A DNA stretch of 64,000 bases, from assembly GCA_018061965.1 (NCBI GenBank), contig JAGOTG010000011.1:1-64000 (forward strand), in the 5' to 3' direction. A model generated the notes under the pieces. It saw only the letters and a list, made by a program, of their open reading frames with translations, was not told the origin of the DNA and ran no database searches. Below are positions 17,583 to 27,744 of this stretch, piece after piece. Position 1 is the first letter of the stretch; each line of letters opens with the position of its first letter. Both the position numbers and the translations under genes were made by a program. Source of the DNA: Legionellaceae bacterium (lineage in GTDB: Bacteria > Pseudomonadota > Gammaproteobacteria > Legionellales > Legionellaceae).

Positions 17583-19307
17583 ATGGCTTTATCACAGGTA
17601 GTAAAAGATACATTAAATACTCTCCAATCCTATTATAAGAGCCTATATTTTTTACGTGGGTTCCTCCCCGTTGAACTTAAAAAGCATTTAAATATCTTGG
17701 AAAATACAAATATTCATACGATTACTGCAATAGAAGCGGCAGATCTGATCACGCATTTGCATGATTCTTTATTAATATCTAGTTGGTATACCCATTTGGT
17801 TGTATATTTTTTATCTGGCTTATCGCAGTTTTTTACGAGTGATCTCATAAAACAGGTTGGGAAATTAAGAGAGCAAGGATTATCTAGCGTAGACAATTTA
17901 AGCATTGTCTTGCAGTGTAGCGACCTACCAACAGGGGTCACAGGACTTTTGTTGTTGCAGCGCATTGGCATAACCGTAGCGCAAGGCGAAGAGATTACGC
18001 CATTAACATTATTAACACTCGAAGAAATTGTAAAAGTTCAGCAATTGAATCTACCGGAATCATCGAACGCAGATTTTTACAAAGCTATTATAGCAAGTAG
18101 CAATCCGAAGGAGTTTGTAAAGGGTATTATTGTGTTACAAAGCAATCCTTTGTGTGCCGCCTACATTCCAAAATTAGCTTGTTCACCAGTCCCTTATGAA
18201 CTTGCACAAGCGCTGGGTAACGTTGCCAGTATTGGTTTTCTGCCCGATGAGCAAGAGCGTACAATGGCGTTCTCTGATTCCGAATGGTTGGACGAGGATG
18301 CGCGAAAAAGTCAACTAAAGCAGACTATTTCTGCCGCTGTGATAGCATCGGCTCAACCTCTTTTATTGAGTAGTGCAGTACAGATACTTTTCCAAAATAA
18401 GCTGCTTGAAAAATGTGCTTTTAGTGCGCTTCTGACCAGTGAAAGCCCAGTGGACTTAGCCATTTTAATGTTGAAATTTGGTGCGAATTTGGATCAACAA
18501 ACGTTAGCGCAACTTGAGCACCACCGCAAGAATCTGGTATCTATTGAACGATTGGTTAAGCTTGATGAGAGTAAACAAACTAATATCAGTTATTGTCAGC
18601 ATTTGGAATCGTGGCTTCTGCAAGAAAGGGTGAGTCCCTCTGCGCAGTTGATGGCTGTATATGATATGTATGGTGCTCAGTTTACTTCAAATGCCACTGA
18701 ATACAATAGTTTTTTGCGTGTTTTACATTTACTAAACGATCCAGAGATATGGCAGCGTTATGGTACAGAGTATGTGGGTTTTCTAAACTCATTTGCATCA
18801 CGTCCCGAAGTTTTTTTCATTTATGCAGAATTACTGTCAGTGGTAGCCAAAATTCCGAAATTAGTGACAGCTCATAATCACGGGCGTTTGCTCACAATGC
18901 TGGGATCTTGTAAGAATCCTGGCGAGTTATTGCAACGCTGTGTGAACGCTACCCGGCTGACTGCAGTGCTTCTGAATACTTGGGTGACAGAGCTGAACAG
19001 TGAACTAGACGCTGCTTCCGCAGTTCCGTCATCACAGCTTAGACACCGGAAGCCGAATAATGATCGAGGAGCTTCCGTGGTTAATGTAACCACCAATATA
19101 ACTGATTTGGAAGGTGGAACACGACTAGAAAAACCCAAACCCACACGCACAGTGACACCTTATGCAGCGAAGACGGGTGCGCAAAATGAGCGTGCATCTG
19201 TGGTGAGTCTTGTTACCGGGGTTATGGGAGGCCTATGGGCGGGGGCTCCTTCAAAGCAGGCTCAAACCTCAGACGTGGCTATAGAGGGCTTTCGCTTCGA
19301 TGTGTAA
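17583..19307 (+). CDS. Hypothetical protein, large helical orphan
   Basis: No recognised family. The start at ATG 17583 is chosen because GAGGGGA lies 8 bases upstream and a plausible promoter lies inside the longer reading frame; this gives 574 residues. About the first 470 residues are predominantly helical and leucine-rich, suggestive of an alpha-solenoid, with SNPKEF and KNPGE-type turns. The last ~90 residues are low-complexity and polar (Ser, Thr, Arg, Lys, Pro), with two related stretches RGASVVNVTT and ERASVVSLVT. No signal peptide. A structured body plus disordered tail is common among Legionellales effectors, but no secretion signal can be assigned. Confidence 0.75.
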   Translation: MALSQVVKDTLNTLQSYYKSLYFLRGFLPVELKKHLNILENTNIHTITAIEAADLITHLHDSLLISSWYTHLVVYFLSGLSQFFTSDLIKQVGKLREQGLSSVDNLSIVLQCSDLPTGVTGLLLLQRIGITVAQGEEITPLTLLTLEEIVKVQQLNLPESSNADFYKAIIASSNPKEFVKGIIVLQSNPLCAAYIPKLACSPVPYELAQALGNVASIGFLPDEQERTMAFSDSEWLDEDARKSQLKQTISAAVIASAQPLLLSSAVQILFQNKLLEKCAFSALLTSESPVDLAILMLKFGANLDQQTLAQLEHHRKNLVSIERLVKLDESKQTNISYCQHLESWLLQERVSPSAQLMAVYDMYGAQFTSNATEYNSFLRVLHLLNDPEIWQRYGTEYVGFLNSFASRPEVFFIYAELLSVVAKIPKLVTAHNHGRLLTMLGSCKNPGELLQRCVNATRLTAVLLNTWVTELNSELDAASAVPSSQLRHRKPNNDRGASVVNVTTNITDLEGGTRLEKPKPTRTVTPYAAKTGAQNERASVVSLVTGVMGGLWAGAPSKQAQTSDVAIEGFRFDV

Positions 19308-19377
19308 TTAAATAACCGCAGTTCCAAGACCCTCTGATAATACTGAAAATCCAGTAATATTGGGATCCCATGGCCAT
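19279..19377 (-). CDS. Possible small ORF with strong ribosome binding site
   Basis: A 32-codon frame starts at ATG 19377 and is preceded by a perfect AGGAGG (19386-19391) with 8-base spacing. The peptide begins MAMGSQYYWIFSII and is hydrophobic at the front and polar at the end. It lies antisense to the 3' end of the 574-residue gene and between two convergent genes. It may be chance: another frame of the same strand also reads protein-like (KEWPWDPNITGF), so a decayed gene is possible. Confidence 0.2.
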   Translation of the reverse strand: MAMGSQYYWIFSIIRGSWNCGYLITHRSESPL

Positions 19378-19445
19378 TCTTTTAACCTCCTGATAAATAT
19401 CAAGCGTATCCATGATATCTCTCTCGGTGAGAGTTCTATGGTGGA

Positions 19446-22400
19446 TTAATTCATTGTCGTTAATCGCCTAGCACACAATACCTGATATTGATTATTTTTA
19501 TCATTACTATGTTGATGACTATTGAGATTTGATAATTCTTGCAGCCATGCGCTGTGTGATGAAAACAAAGGAGACGCCTCTGTAGCGCTCCAATATACGC
19601 CGGCCAGACTTTCTAGCAGCGGTGTATCCATTAGATTGGATTGAATGTTCTGCATAAGAGGTGCTTCTCGTGTACCACATCCACTACCGATGCCATCTGC
19701 ATCATAGCCCATCTCACAGATGGCAGGTAAATACCAATCATCATAGCCTTGTAGCGTTGCTTGACATGAGCTTGCCGCGTAGTCATGGGTGTGTTCTGCA
19801 TAATGTGACACAATGTGTTGCGTGTCGCATGCTCCGTCTGTTTGACCGTTGCAGATGAGTGACGAGATGTCCTCTTTGTCTACTCTCGATGCTTCATCAA
19901 TACCTCTGATCTCATCATTTGCTATGGGGGCATTGGGCGGCCGCCATGATAGTGCGTTAGGTTCTGTCAGGGTGATAACGGCTCCACCGATACTACTTGT
20001 CACAGGAGTCGTGTCATCAATTGAAAAAATATATCCGCCTTGATATATACAGCCATAGCTAACAATGCTCACTTGCGCTGATATAGGCTCAAATGAGGAG
20101 TAAAGTGTCAGCGTCGCTGCGTTTGGCGCAAAGCCCATGGCGCAAGGAACAGATTCGATGCTCTCACTGACCAGCGTTCCTGGTTGAATAGAGATACTGC
20201 ACGAACCGCCTTTTGCTACAAGTATCTTGCCCTCTTTGCATGTGGTGGTGTAGGTCGTATCACTAGGCATATTTTCTACGCTTAATTCACCGATGATGGC
20301 ATTCGTATCGGTTTGATTCGTAATGACCAGTTGTCTTGCACGGCCGCCAGTTGCTCGTTGAGCTAATCCTAGATCGTGTGTACTGATGGTTAATGCGTGA
20401 CTTACTAGCGGTTCTGAGTTATCTGCAAAAGCGGATTCATAAAATTCGATAAAATGGTCATCTTCATCCTGTTCACCTTGTAGATAGAGCATCGCGCTAG
20501 GTGTTACTGTGTTTGATGGTGCTGATGCTAGGCCTGTGCCGCTGGCATTGCTTGCTTTTACAGTAAATTGATAGCTTGTTTCATTGATTAAGCCTGCTAT
20601 GGTACAGGTGGTTGCAGGGGCTGTTGCGGTACAGATTTGATTGCCTGATGATGTGACTGTGTAAGTTGTAATAGCTGAGCCACCTGTTTCAGTAGGAGGG
20701 GTCCAACTGACGCTTGCAGCCGCGTTGCCGGCAGAGCCGGTAACGGAGGTGGGTGGACTTGGTACAACGGCGATGGGTACGATGGCAGCAGAAGGGGATG
20801 AGGGTGGACTGTTGCCACCTCCATTGCGGGCAATCACCGTGAAGGTATAAGTTGTGCCATTGTTTAAGCCTGTGATGTTGCATGTAGTGGTTGCGCTGGT
20901 ACAGGTCAAGCTCCCTGGGTTCGAGGTTGCGATGTAGCTGGTAGCACCAGCCACTGAAGCCCAATTGAGATTGGCAGACGCGTTCCCTGCTGTGGCGGAG
21001 AGACTTGTTGGTACGGTTGGAACTGCAGTTGTCGGTGTTACGGCATTAGAGGGCGCTGATGTGACACTTGTGCCGTTGCTGTTGGTTGCAGTTACGGTAA
21101 ATGTGTACGGTGTGCCATTGGTTAAATTTGTGATGGTGCATGTGGTTGCGGGGGCTGTGGCGGTACAGCCCAAACCTCCAGGGGCAGCCGTTGCTCTATA
21201 ACTGGTGATGGCAGAGGCTCCTGTGCTGCTAGGAAGGGTCCAACTGACGCTTGCAGCCGCGTTGCCGGCAGAGCCGGTAACGGAGGTGGGTAGGCTTGGT
21301 ACAACGGCGATGGGTACGATGGCAGCGGAGGGGGATGAGGGCGGACTGTTCCCACCTCCATTGCGGGCAATCACCGTGAAGGTATAAGTTGTGCCATTGT
21401 TTAAGCCTGTGATGTTGCATGTAGTGGTTGCGCTAGTACAGGTCAAGCTCCCTGGGTTCGAGGTTGCGACGTAGCTGGTAGCCCCCACCACTGCAGCCCA
21501 ATTGAGATTAGCAGTCCCGTTTCCTGCTGTGGCGGAGATACTTGTTGGTACGGTTGGAACCGCAGCTATCGGTGTTACGACATTAGAGGGCGCTGATGCG
21601 ACACTTGTACCGTTGCTGTTGGTCGCAGTTACGGTAAATGTGTACGGTGTGCCATTGGTTAAATTTGTGATGGTGCAGATGGTTGCCGGGGCTGTGGCGA
21701 TACAGCCCAAACCTCCAGGGGCAGCCGTTGCTATATAACTGGTGATGGCAGAGGCTCCTGTGCTGCTAGGAGGGGTCCAACTGACGCTTGCAGCTGCGTT
21801 GCCGGCAGATGCGCTAACGGAGGTGGGTGGGCTTGGTACAACGGCGATGGGTACGATGGCAGCGGAGGGGGATGAGGGCGGACTGTTCCCACCTCCATTG
21901 CGGGCAATCACCGTGAAGGTATAAGTTGTGCCATTGTTTAAGCCTGTGATGTTGCATGTAGTGGTTGCGCTAGTACAGGTCAAGCTCCCTGGGTTCGAGG
22001 TTGCGATGTAGCTGGCAGCACCAGCCACTGAAGCCCAATTGAGATTGGCAGACGCGTTCCCTGCTGTGGCGGAGATACCTGCTGATACGCCTGGAACTGC
22101 AGTTGTCGGTGTTACGGCATTAGAGAGCGCTGATGCGACACTTGTACCGTAGCTGTTGGTTGCGGTTACTCTAAATGTGTACGGTGTGCCATTGGTTAAA
22201 TTTGTGATGGTGCATGTGGTTGCGGGGGCTGTGGCGGTACAGCCCAAACCTCCAGGGGCAGCCGTTGCTCTATAACTGGTGATGGCAGAGGCTCCTGTGC
22301 TGCTAGGAGGGGTCCAACTGACGCTTGCAGCCGCGTTGCCGCCAGATGCGCTAACGGAGGTGGGTAGGCTTGGTACAACGGCGATGGGTACGATGGCAGC

Positions 22401-25400
22401 AGAGGGGGATGAGGCCGGACTGCTCCTACCTCCATTGCGGGCAATCACCGTGAAGGTATAAGTTGTGCCATTGTTTAAGCCTGTGATGTTGCATGTAGTG
22501 GTTGCGCTAGTACAGGTCAAGCTCCCTGGGCTCGAGGTTGCGATGTAGCTGGTAGCCCCCACCACTGCAGCCCAATTGAGATTGGCAGACGCGTTCCCTG
22601 CTGTGGCGGAGAGACTTGTTGGTACGCCTGGAACCGCAGTTGTCGGTGTTATGGTATTAGAGGGCGCTGATGCGACACTTGTACCGTAGCTGTTGGTTGC
22701 GGTTACTCTAAATGTGTACGGTGTGTCATTGGTTAAATTTGTGATGGTGCAGGTGGTTGCCGGGGCTGTGGCGGTACAGCTAGCCCCTCCAGGGGAAGCC
22801 GTTGCTAGGTAAGTTGCAACCACGCCAGTTGATGCAGTCCAACTTATGCTAGCCAGCGTATTACCGGCAGATGCGCTAACGGCAGTGGGTACGCTGGCTA
22901 AAGTGGTTGTAGGAATAACAGCAGCAGAGGGGGATGAGGGCGGACTGTTCCCACCTCCGTTGCGGGCAATCACCGTGAAGGTATAAGTTGTGCCATTGTT
23001 TAAGCCTGTGATGTTGCATGTAGTGGTTGCGCTAGTACAGGTCAAATTCCCTGGGCTCGAGGTTGCGATGTAGCTGGCAGCACCAGCCACTGAAGCCCAA
23101 TTGAGATTGGCAGACGCGTTCCCTGCTGTGGCGGAGATACCTGCTGATACGCCTGGAACTGCAGTTGTCGGTGTTACGGCATTGGAGGGCGCTGATGCGA
23201 CACTTGTACCGTTGCTGTTGGTTGCAGTTACGGTAAATGTGTACGGTGTGTCATTGGTTAAATTTGTGATGGTGCATGTGGTTGCGGGGGCTGTGGCGGT
23301 ACAGCTAGCCCCTCCAGGGGCAGCCGTTGCTCTATAACTGGTGATGGCAGAGGCTCCTGTGCTGCTAGGAGGGGTCCAACTGACGCTTGCAGCCGCGTTG
23401 CCGGCAGATGCGCTAACGGCGGTGGGTGGGCTTGGTACAACGGCGATGGGTACGATGGCAGCAGAGGGGGATGAGGGCGGACTGTTCCCGCCTCCATTGC
23501 GGGCAATCACCGTGAAGGTATAAGTTGTGCCATTGTTTAAGCCTGTGATGTTGCATGTAGTGGTTGCGCTAGTACAGGTCAAGCTCCCTGGGTTCGAGGT
23601 TGCGATGTAGCTGGCAGCACCAGCCACTGAAGCCCAATTGAGATTGGCAGACGCGTTCCCTGCTGTGGCGGAGATACCTGCTGATACGCCTGGAACTGCA
23701 GTTGTCGGTGTTACGGCATTGGAGGGCGCTGATGCGACACTTGTGCCGTTGCTGTTGGTTGCAGTTACGGTAAATGTGTACGGTGTGTCATTGGTTAAAT
23801 TTGTGATGGTGCAGATGGTTGCCGGGGCTGTGGCGATACAGCCCAAACCTCCAGGGGCAGCCGTTGCTATATAACTGGTGATGGCAGAGGCTCCTGTGCT
23901 GCTAGGAGGGGTCCAACTGACGCTTGCAGCCGCGTTGCCGGCAGATGCGCTAACGGAGGTGGGTGGGCTTGGTACAACGGCGATGGGTACGATGGCAGCG
24001 GAGGAGGATGAGGGCGGACTGTTGCCGCCTCCGTTGCGGGCAATCACCGTGAAGGTATAAGTTGTGCCATTGTTTAAGCCTGTGATGTTGCATGTAGTGG
24101 TTGTGCTAGTACAGGTCAAGTTCCCTGGGTTCGAGGTTGCGATGTAGCTGGTAGCACCCACCACTGAAGCCCAATTGAGATTGGCAGACGCGTTCCCTGC
24201 TGTGGCGGAGATACCTGCTGATACGCCTGGAACTGCAGTTGTCGGTGTTACGGCATTAGAGGGCGCTGATGCGACACTTGTACCGTTGCTGTTGGTTGCA
24301 GTTACGGTAAATGTGTACGGTGTGTCATTGGTTAAATTTGTGATGGTGCATGTGGTTGCGGGGGCTGTGGCGATACAGCCCAAACCTCCAGGGGCAGCCG
24401 TTGCTATATAACTGGTGATGGCAGAGGCTCCTGTGCTGCTAGGAAGGGTCCAACTGACGCTTGCAGCCGCGTTGCCGGCAGATGCGCTAACGGAGGTGGG
24501 TAGGCTTGGTACAACGGCGATGGGTACGATGGCAGCGGAGGGGGATGAGGGCGGACTGTTCCCACCTCCATTGCGGGCAATCACCGTGAAGGTATAAGTT
24601 GTGCCATTGTTTAAGCCTGTGATGTTGCATGTAGTGGTTGCGCTAGTACAGGTCAAGCTCCCTGGGTTCGAGGTTGCGACGTAGCTGGTAGCCCCCACCA
24701 CTGCAGCCCAATTGAGATTAGCAGTCCCGTTTCCTGCTGTGGCGGAGATACTTGTTGGTACGGTTGGAACCGCAGCTATCGGTGTTACGACATTAGAGGG
24801 CGCTGATGCGACACTTGTACCGTTGCTGTTGGTCGCAGTTACGGTAAATGTGTACGGTGTGCCATTGGTTAAATTTGTGATGGTGCATGTGGTTGCGGGG
24901 GCTGTGGCGGTACAGCCCAAACCTCCAGGAGCAGCCGTTGCTCTATAACTGGTGATGGCAGAGGCTCCTGTGCTGCTAGGAGGGGTCCAACTGACGCTTG
25001 CAGCCGCGTTGCCGGCAGAACCTGTAACGGCGGTTGGAATATCGGGTACTGAGTCACCAGGGATAACAGGTTGGGATGGGAGTGAAGCAGAGCCCGCGCC
25101 ATTCGTATTGCTAGCGGTAACTGTAAATGTATAACTCGTGCCATTGGTTAAATTGTTTATCAAACAGGTCGTTGTGGGCGGAACACTGGTACATGTTTGA
25201 TTGCCCGGTGTTGACGTTGCTGTGTAATTTGTTACTGTCCCAATTGCCGCACCCCAGTTCACGGTTACGGCGGTATTTCCGGGGCTTACGGTGACAGCGG
25301 ATGGCGTCCCTGGCAATGTATTGGTAGGAGTGACGCTATTAGAGGGTAACGATGAAGGACCTGCGCCGTTTATATTTCTAGCGTTTACGGTGAAAGTATA

Positions 25401-26240
25401 ACTCGCGTCATTGATTAAGCCTCTGATGGTGCAGGTGGTTCTAGGCGCAGTTACGGTACAGGTTTGATTGTTTGGGCTAGAAGTTGCAGTGTAACTTACA
25501 ATAGCTGAACCACCTGTGCTACTAGGAGCGACCCAGCTAACTGTGGCCGCTGCATTACCCGCGGAACCGAATGCGGCTGTCGGTGCACCAGGCAGGTTGG
25601 TTGGAGTCACGGGCGAAGACGGGGCAGATGCACTTCCAGTGCCATTTGCATTGTTAGCGGTTGCAGTGAACGTATAACTCGTGCCATTAGTTAAGCCGTT
25701 TATTGTGCATGTGGTTGCGGGTGCTATAGCGGTACAGGTTTGATTGCCTGGGCTTGAAGTTGCTGTATAGTTTGTGATAGGCGTGCCGCCATCGCTGCTG
25801 GGCGCGGTCCAACTGACACTTGCTGCGGCATTCCCAGCGGTTGCTGTTACGGCAGTGGGTGCCCCGGGGACCGATTGAGTTGTGTTGATAACATTGATTG
25901 TTGCAGGGTTTGTGTTGCTGAGTGACGTTAAACAATAACCATTACTAATAGGTGCGCAACTGGATCCAAGCGTATAACCAGGTGTTAATAGTTTAATGCC
26001 AACGCTTGAGTAGACGTGGTCAGGTACTGTTGTACGAATGCTGAGAGTTTGATGACTCGCTGTGTATAGCTGACAAGATAGCCTTCCTTGACCATTTAGA
26101 CATAATTCAATCCTAAGTGAAGCGGGCGTACCTGATTCAGCGATGCTGAATAAATCACCGGTTTTCGCTATGGCTGGTTGAAGTAGCCCTATAAGGAAGA
26201 AAGTGAATAGATGCTGAAATATCCTTGCTACGTTACACAT
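19446..26240 (-). CDS. Giant exported protein with 20 fibronectin type III domains and C-terminal DUF1566-like domain
   Basis: 2264 residues. A signal peptide (about 1-25, ending QPAIA) is followed by a short N-terminal domain (26-123) with four cysteines, then 20 FN3 domains (about 124-1916, mean 90 residues), then a 348-residue C-terminal region. The last ~150 residues contain GYDDWYLPAICEM and VYWSATEAS, typical of the DUF1566/Lcl C-terminal domain. Two FN3 types alternate: A (VSWTPPSSTGASAIT, PGG) and B (ANLNWASV, NPGSLTC). Nearly every FN3 has a Cys pair 7-9 residues apart (e.g. CTATAPATTC, CTSATTTC), which could form one disulphide per domain. DUF1566 regions occur in surface proteins, including the Lcl adhesin of Legionella, so a surface adhesin or matrix-binding role is likely but inferred. 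There is no LPXTG or autotransporter barrel; type II secretion is possible. The stop faces the 574-residue gene. Confidence 0.93.
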   Translation of the reverse strand: MCNVARIFQHLFTFFLIGLLQPAIAKTGDLFSIAESGTPASLRIELCLNGQGRLSCQLYTASHQTLSIRTTVPDHVYSSVGIKLLTPGYTLGSSCAPISNGYCLTSLSNTNPATINVINTTQSVPGAPTAVTATAGNAAASVSWTAPSSDGGTPITNYTATSSPGNQTCTAIAPATTCTINGLTNGTSYTFTATANNANGTGSASAPSSPVTPTNLPGAPTAAFGSAGNAAATVSWVAPSSTGGSAIVSYTATSSPNNQTCTVTAPRTTCTIRGLINDASYTFTVNARNINGAGPSSLPSNSVTPTNTLPGTPSAVTVSPGNTAVTVNWGAAIGTVTNYTATSTPGNQTCTSVPPTTTCLINNLTNGTSYTFTVTASNTNGAGSASLPSQPVIPGDSVPDIPTAVTGSAGNAAASVSWTPPSSTGASAITSYRATAAPGGLGCTATAPATTCTITNLTNGTPYTFTVTATNSNGTSVASAPSNVVTPIAAVPTVPTSISATAGNGTANLNWAAVVGATSYVATSNPGSLTCTSATTTCNITGLNNGTTYTFTVIARNGGGNSPPSSPSAAIVPIAVVPSLPTSVSASAGNAAASVSWTLPSSTGASAITSYIATAAPGGLGCIATAPATTCTITNLTNDTPYTFTVTATNSNGTSVASAPSNAVTPTTAVPGVSAGISATAGNASANLNWASVVGATSYIATSNPGNLTCTSTTTTCNITGLNNGTTYTFTVIARNGGGNSPPSSSSAAIVPIAVVPSPPTSVSASAGNAAASVSWTPPSSTGASAITSYIATAAPGGLGCIATAPATICTITNLTNDTPYTFTVTATNSNGTSVASAPSNAVTPTTAVPGVSAGISATAGNASANLNWASVAGAASYIATSNPGSLTCTSATTTCNITGLNNGTTYTFTVIARNGGGNSPPSSPSAAIVPIAVVPSPPTAVSASAGNAAASVSWTPPSSTGASAITSYRATAAPGGASCTATAPATTCTITNLTNDTPYTFTVTATNSNGTSVASAPSNAVTPTTAVPGVSAGISATAGNASANLNWASVAGAASYIATSSPGNLTCTSATTTCNITGLNNGTTYTFTVIARNGGGNSPPSSPSAAVIPTTTLASVPTAVSASAGNTLASISWTASTGVVATYLATASPGGASCTATAPATTCTITNLTNDTPYTFRVTATNSYGTSVASAPSNTITPTTAVPGVPTSLSATAGNASANLNWAAVVGATSYIATSSPGSLTCTSATTTCNITGLNNGTTYTFTVIARNGGRSSPASSPSAAIVPIAVVPSLPTSVSASGGNAAASVSWTPPSSTGASAITSYRATAAPGGLGCTATAPATTCTITNLTNGTPYTFRVTATNSYGTSVASALSNAVTPTTAVPGVSAGISATAGNASANLNWASVAGAASYIATSNPGSLTCTSATTTCNITGLNNGTTYTFTVIARNGGGNSPPSSPSAAIVPIAVVPSPPTSVSASAGNAAASVSWTPPSSTGASAITSYIATAAPGGLGCIATAPATICTITNLTNGTPYTFTVTATNSNGTSVASAPSNVVTPIAAVPTVPTSISATAGNGTANLNWAAVVGATSYVATSNPGSLTCTSATTTCNITGLNNGTTYTFTVIARNGGGNSPPSSPSAAIVPIAVVPSLPTSVTGSAGNAAASVSWTLPSSTGASAITSYRATAAPGGLGCTATAPATTCTITNLTNGTPYTFTVTATNSNGTSVTSAPSNAVTPTTAVPTVPTSLSATAGNASANLNWASVAGATSYIATSNPGSLTCTSATTTCNITGLNNGTTYTFTVIARNGGGNSPPSSPSAAIVPIAVVPSPPTSVTGSAGNAAASVSWTPPTETGGSAITTYTVTSSGNQICTATAPATTCTIAGLINETSYQFTVKASNASGTGLASAPSNTVTPSAMLYLQGEQDEDDHFIEFYESAFADNSEPLVSHALTISTHDLGLAQRATGGRARQLVITNQTDTNAIIGELSVENMPSDTTYTTTCKEGKILVAKGGSCSISIQPGTLVSESIESVPCAMGFAPNAATLTLYSSFEPISAQVSIVSYGCIYQGGYIFSIDDTTPVTSSIGGAVITLTEPNALSWRPPNAPIANDEIRGIDEASRVDKEDISSLICNGQTDGACDTQHIVSHYAEHTHDYAASSCQATLQGYDDWYLPAICEMGYDADGIGSGCGTREAPLMQNIQSNLMDTPLLESLAGVYWSATEASPLFSSHSAWLQELSNLNSHQHSNDKNNQYQVLCARRLTTMN
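20493..25871. repeat. FN3-encoding tandem array with 537-bp higher-order unit
   Basis: Corresponding positions recur every 537 bases (for example 23101, 23638, 24175, and 21205, 21742, 22279), that is one A-type plus one B-type FN3 domain (179 residues). The copies are nearly identical at DNA level. Domain 12 is 4 residues shorter, giving one 525-base step. The first three and the last domain are more divergent, as expected at array edges. Recombination between copies and assembly collapse are both likely. Confidence 0.9.
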
Positions 26241-26271
26241 GAAGTGTCCTTGATGCTAAGTTGTCTATATG

Positions 26272-27744
26272 TCACTGCGTACTATTCAAATAAGCTTTCA
26301 AAGCTTGTTGATCTTGCTTGTCAATAGTCAAACCCAATTGAGTCCGGCGCCATAAAATATCTTCGGCAGTTTGAGCCCATTCGGTTTGGCAGAGAAAATC
26401 TACTTCTTGCTGCCGCAAAATCGGCCCAAACGCCCGGCCTAAACCAGTTTCTTGGGTACAGTTTTGTAATAAGATTTCTGTTCTACAGCCATAATGGTAG
26501 AGATAATGCTGCAGAATGGCAGGTTCTAACCAAGCATAGTGTTTCTGCGCGTATTGAACATAATCCGCGAAAGATCTGTTTTCCCATACGCCGCCTGGTA
26601 ATGGTGTGACATGCGTAGTGGTTGGCGCTAAATTCGGAAAAACTGGTTTTAGGCTATCAAGGACTTGAGCAGCCAAACGGCGGTAAGTGGTGAGTTTACC
26701 GCTTATAATAGTGACCATAGGGGATGGTTGAGCATGAAACTCAAAGCTAAAATCACGACTCAATTGCGATGGACCGCGTTTTGGATTGGCGGGCAGGGCG
26801 CGAATGCCAGACCAGGTTGTCGTAATTTTGGTTATGGCGTGCTGGAAATAATGGTGAATAATGTCTTTTAAATACTGGATTTCTTCAGGACTAATGCTGG
26901 GATTGGGCTCTGTTTTGGACAGTAAAATATCCGTGGTGCCAATAAGGTGCTGACCTTGGTATGGGATGACAAAAATGATGCGTTTATCCTGAGCTTGTAA
27001 TAAATAGGCATGTTGCCCAGCATAAAATGCAGGCACCACAATATGACTACCTTTTACATACGATATGGTTTGATCTAAGGGTTGATGACAGGTTTGCGCG
27101 ATTTGACTGGCCCACGGACCTGCCGCATTGATGATGGCTTTGGTTGAGATCTGAATGGCTTCTCCCTCTTTGGGTTGCAAGGTGATTTGCCAATGCTTAT
27201 CTTGTGACGTGGCTTGAATAAATTGGGTGCGTGGCAAGATGGTTGCGCCATGTGCCTGAGCTAGTAAAGCTACGTTGAGAGTGAGACGCGCATCATGAGT
27301 TTGCGCATCATAAAATAAAAATCCTTTATTGATATCTTGCTGCAAGGGTGTGAAGTAGGTTGCATCTTTTTTTCTAGATAAAGATTTGCTATTCGGTAGG
27401 AGATTCGTGCGCGACAAATGATCATATAAAAACAACCCACAACGCAATAACCAAGCAGGCCGTAATCCGGAACGATAGGGTAGGACAAAGGCAAGCGTGT
27501 GAATTAAATGGGGTGCTATGTTCATCAAAATGCGTTGTTCTTCTAGTGCATGATGCACTAAGCGGAATTGGTATTGTTCTAAATAACGCAAACCCCCATG
27601 AATTAATTGACTACTTTTGGAGGAGGTGTGCGCGGCCAAATCGTCTTGTTCGCAGAGCAGAACTGACAGACCACGCAGTGCTGCATCGGCAGCGCATCCA
27701 CAACCGTTGATGCCGCCACCGATGACAACAAGATCATACAACAT
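26272..27744 (-). CDS. glpD: Aerobic glycerol-3-phosphate dehydrogenase
   Basis: FAD enzyme at the inner membrane that oxidises sn-glycerol 3-phosphate to DHAP and feeds electrons to quinone. It starts [18 protein letters not shown], the FAD-binding Rossmann motif, followed by [16 protein letters not shown] and later NAAGPWA. From ATG 27744 it has 490 residues, the usual length; an in-frame ATG at 27786 would add 14 residues inside gltA. AGGAG lies 12 bases upstream, slightly far. The start overlaps the gltA end by 11 bases, so the two are co-transcribed. No glpF or glpK is nearby. Confidence 0.94.
   Translation of the reverse strand: MLYDLVVIGGGINGCGCAADAALRGLSVLLCEQDDLAAHTSSKSSQLIHGGLRYLEQYQFRLVHHALEEQRILMNIAPHLIHTLAFVLPYRSGLRPAWLLRCGLFLYDHLSRTNLLPNSKSLSRKKDATYFTPLQQDINKGFLFYDAQTHDARLTLNVALLAQAHGATILPRTQFIQATSQDKHWQITLQPKEGEAIQISTKAIINAAGPWASQIAQTCHQPLDQTISYVKGSHIVVPAFYAGQHAYLLQAQDKRIIFVIPYQGQHLIGTTDILLSKTEPNPSISPEEIQYLKDIIHHYFQHAITKITTTWSGIRALPANPKRGPSQLSRDFSFEFHAQPSPMVTIISGKLTTYRRLAAQVLDSLKPVFPNLAPTTTHVTPLPGGVWENRSFADYVQYAQKHYAWLEPAILQHYLYHYGCRTEILLQNCTQETGLGRAFGPILRQQEVDFLCQTEWAQTAEDILWRRTQLGLTIDKQDQQALKAYLNSTQ

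Noticed and set aside
20493..25871. Many repeated open frames on the plus strand and in other minus-strand frames across the FN3 array
   Set aside because: They recur at the 537-bp period, have odd composition and are shadows of the real repeat-coding frame.
20493..25871. CRISPR-like regular repeats
   Set aside because: The period is far too long, there are no short spacers, and the repeats code for FN3 domains.
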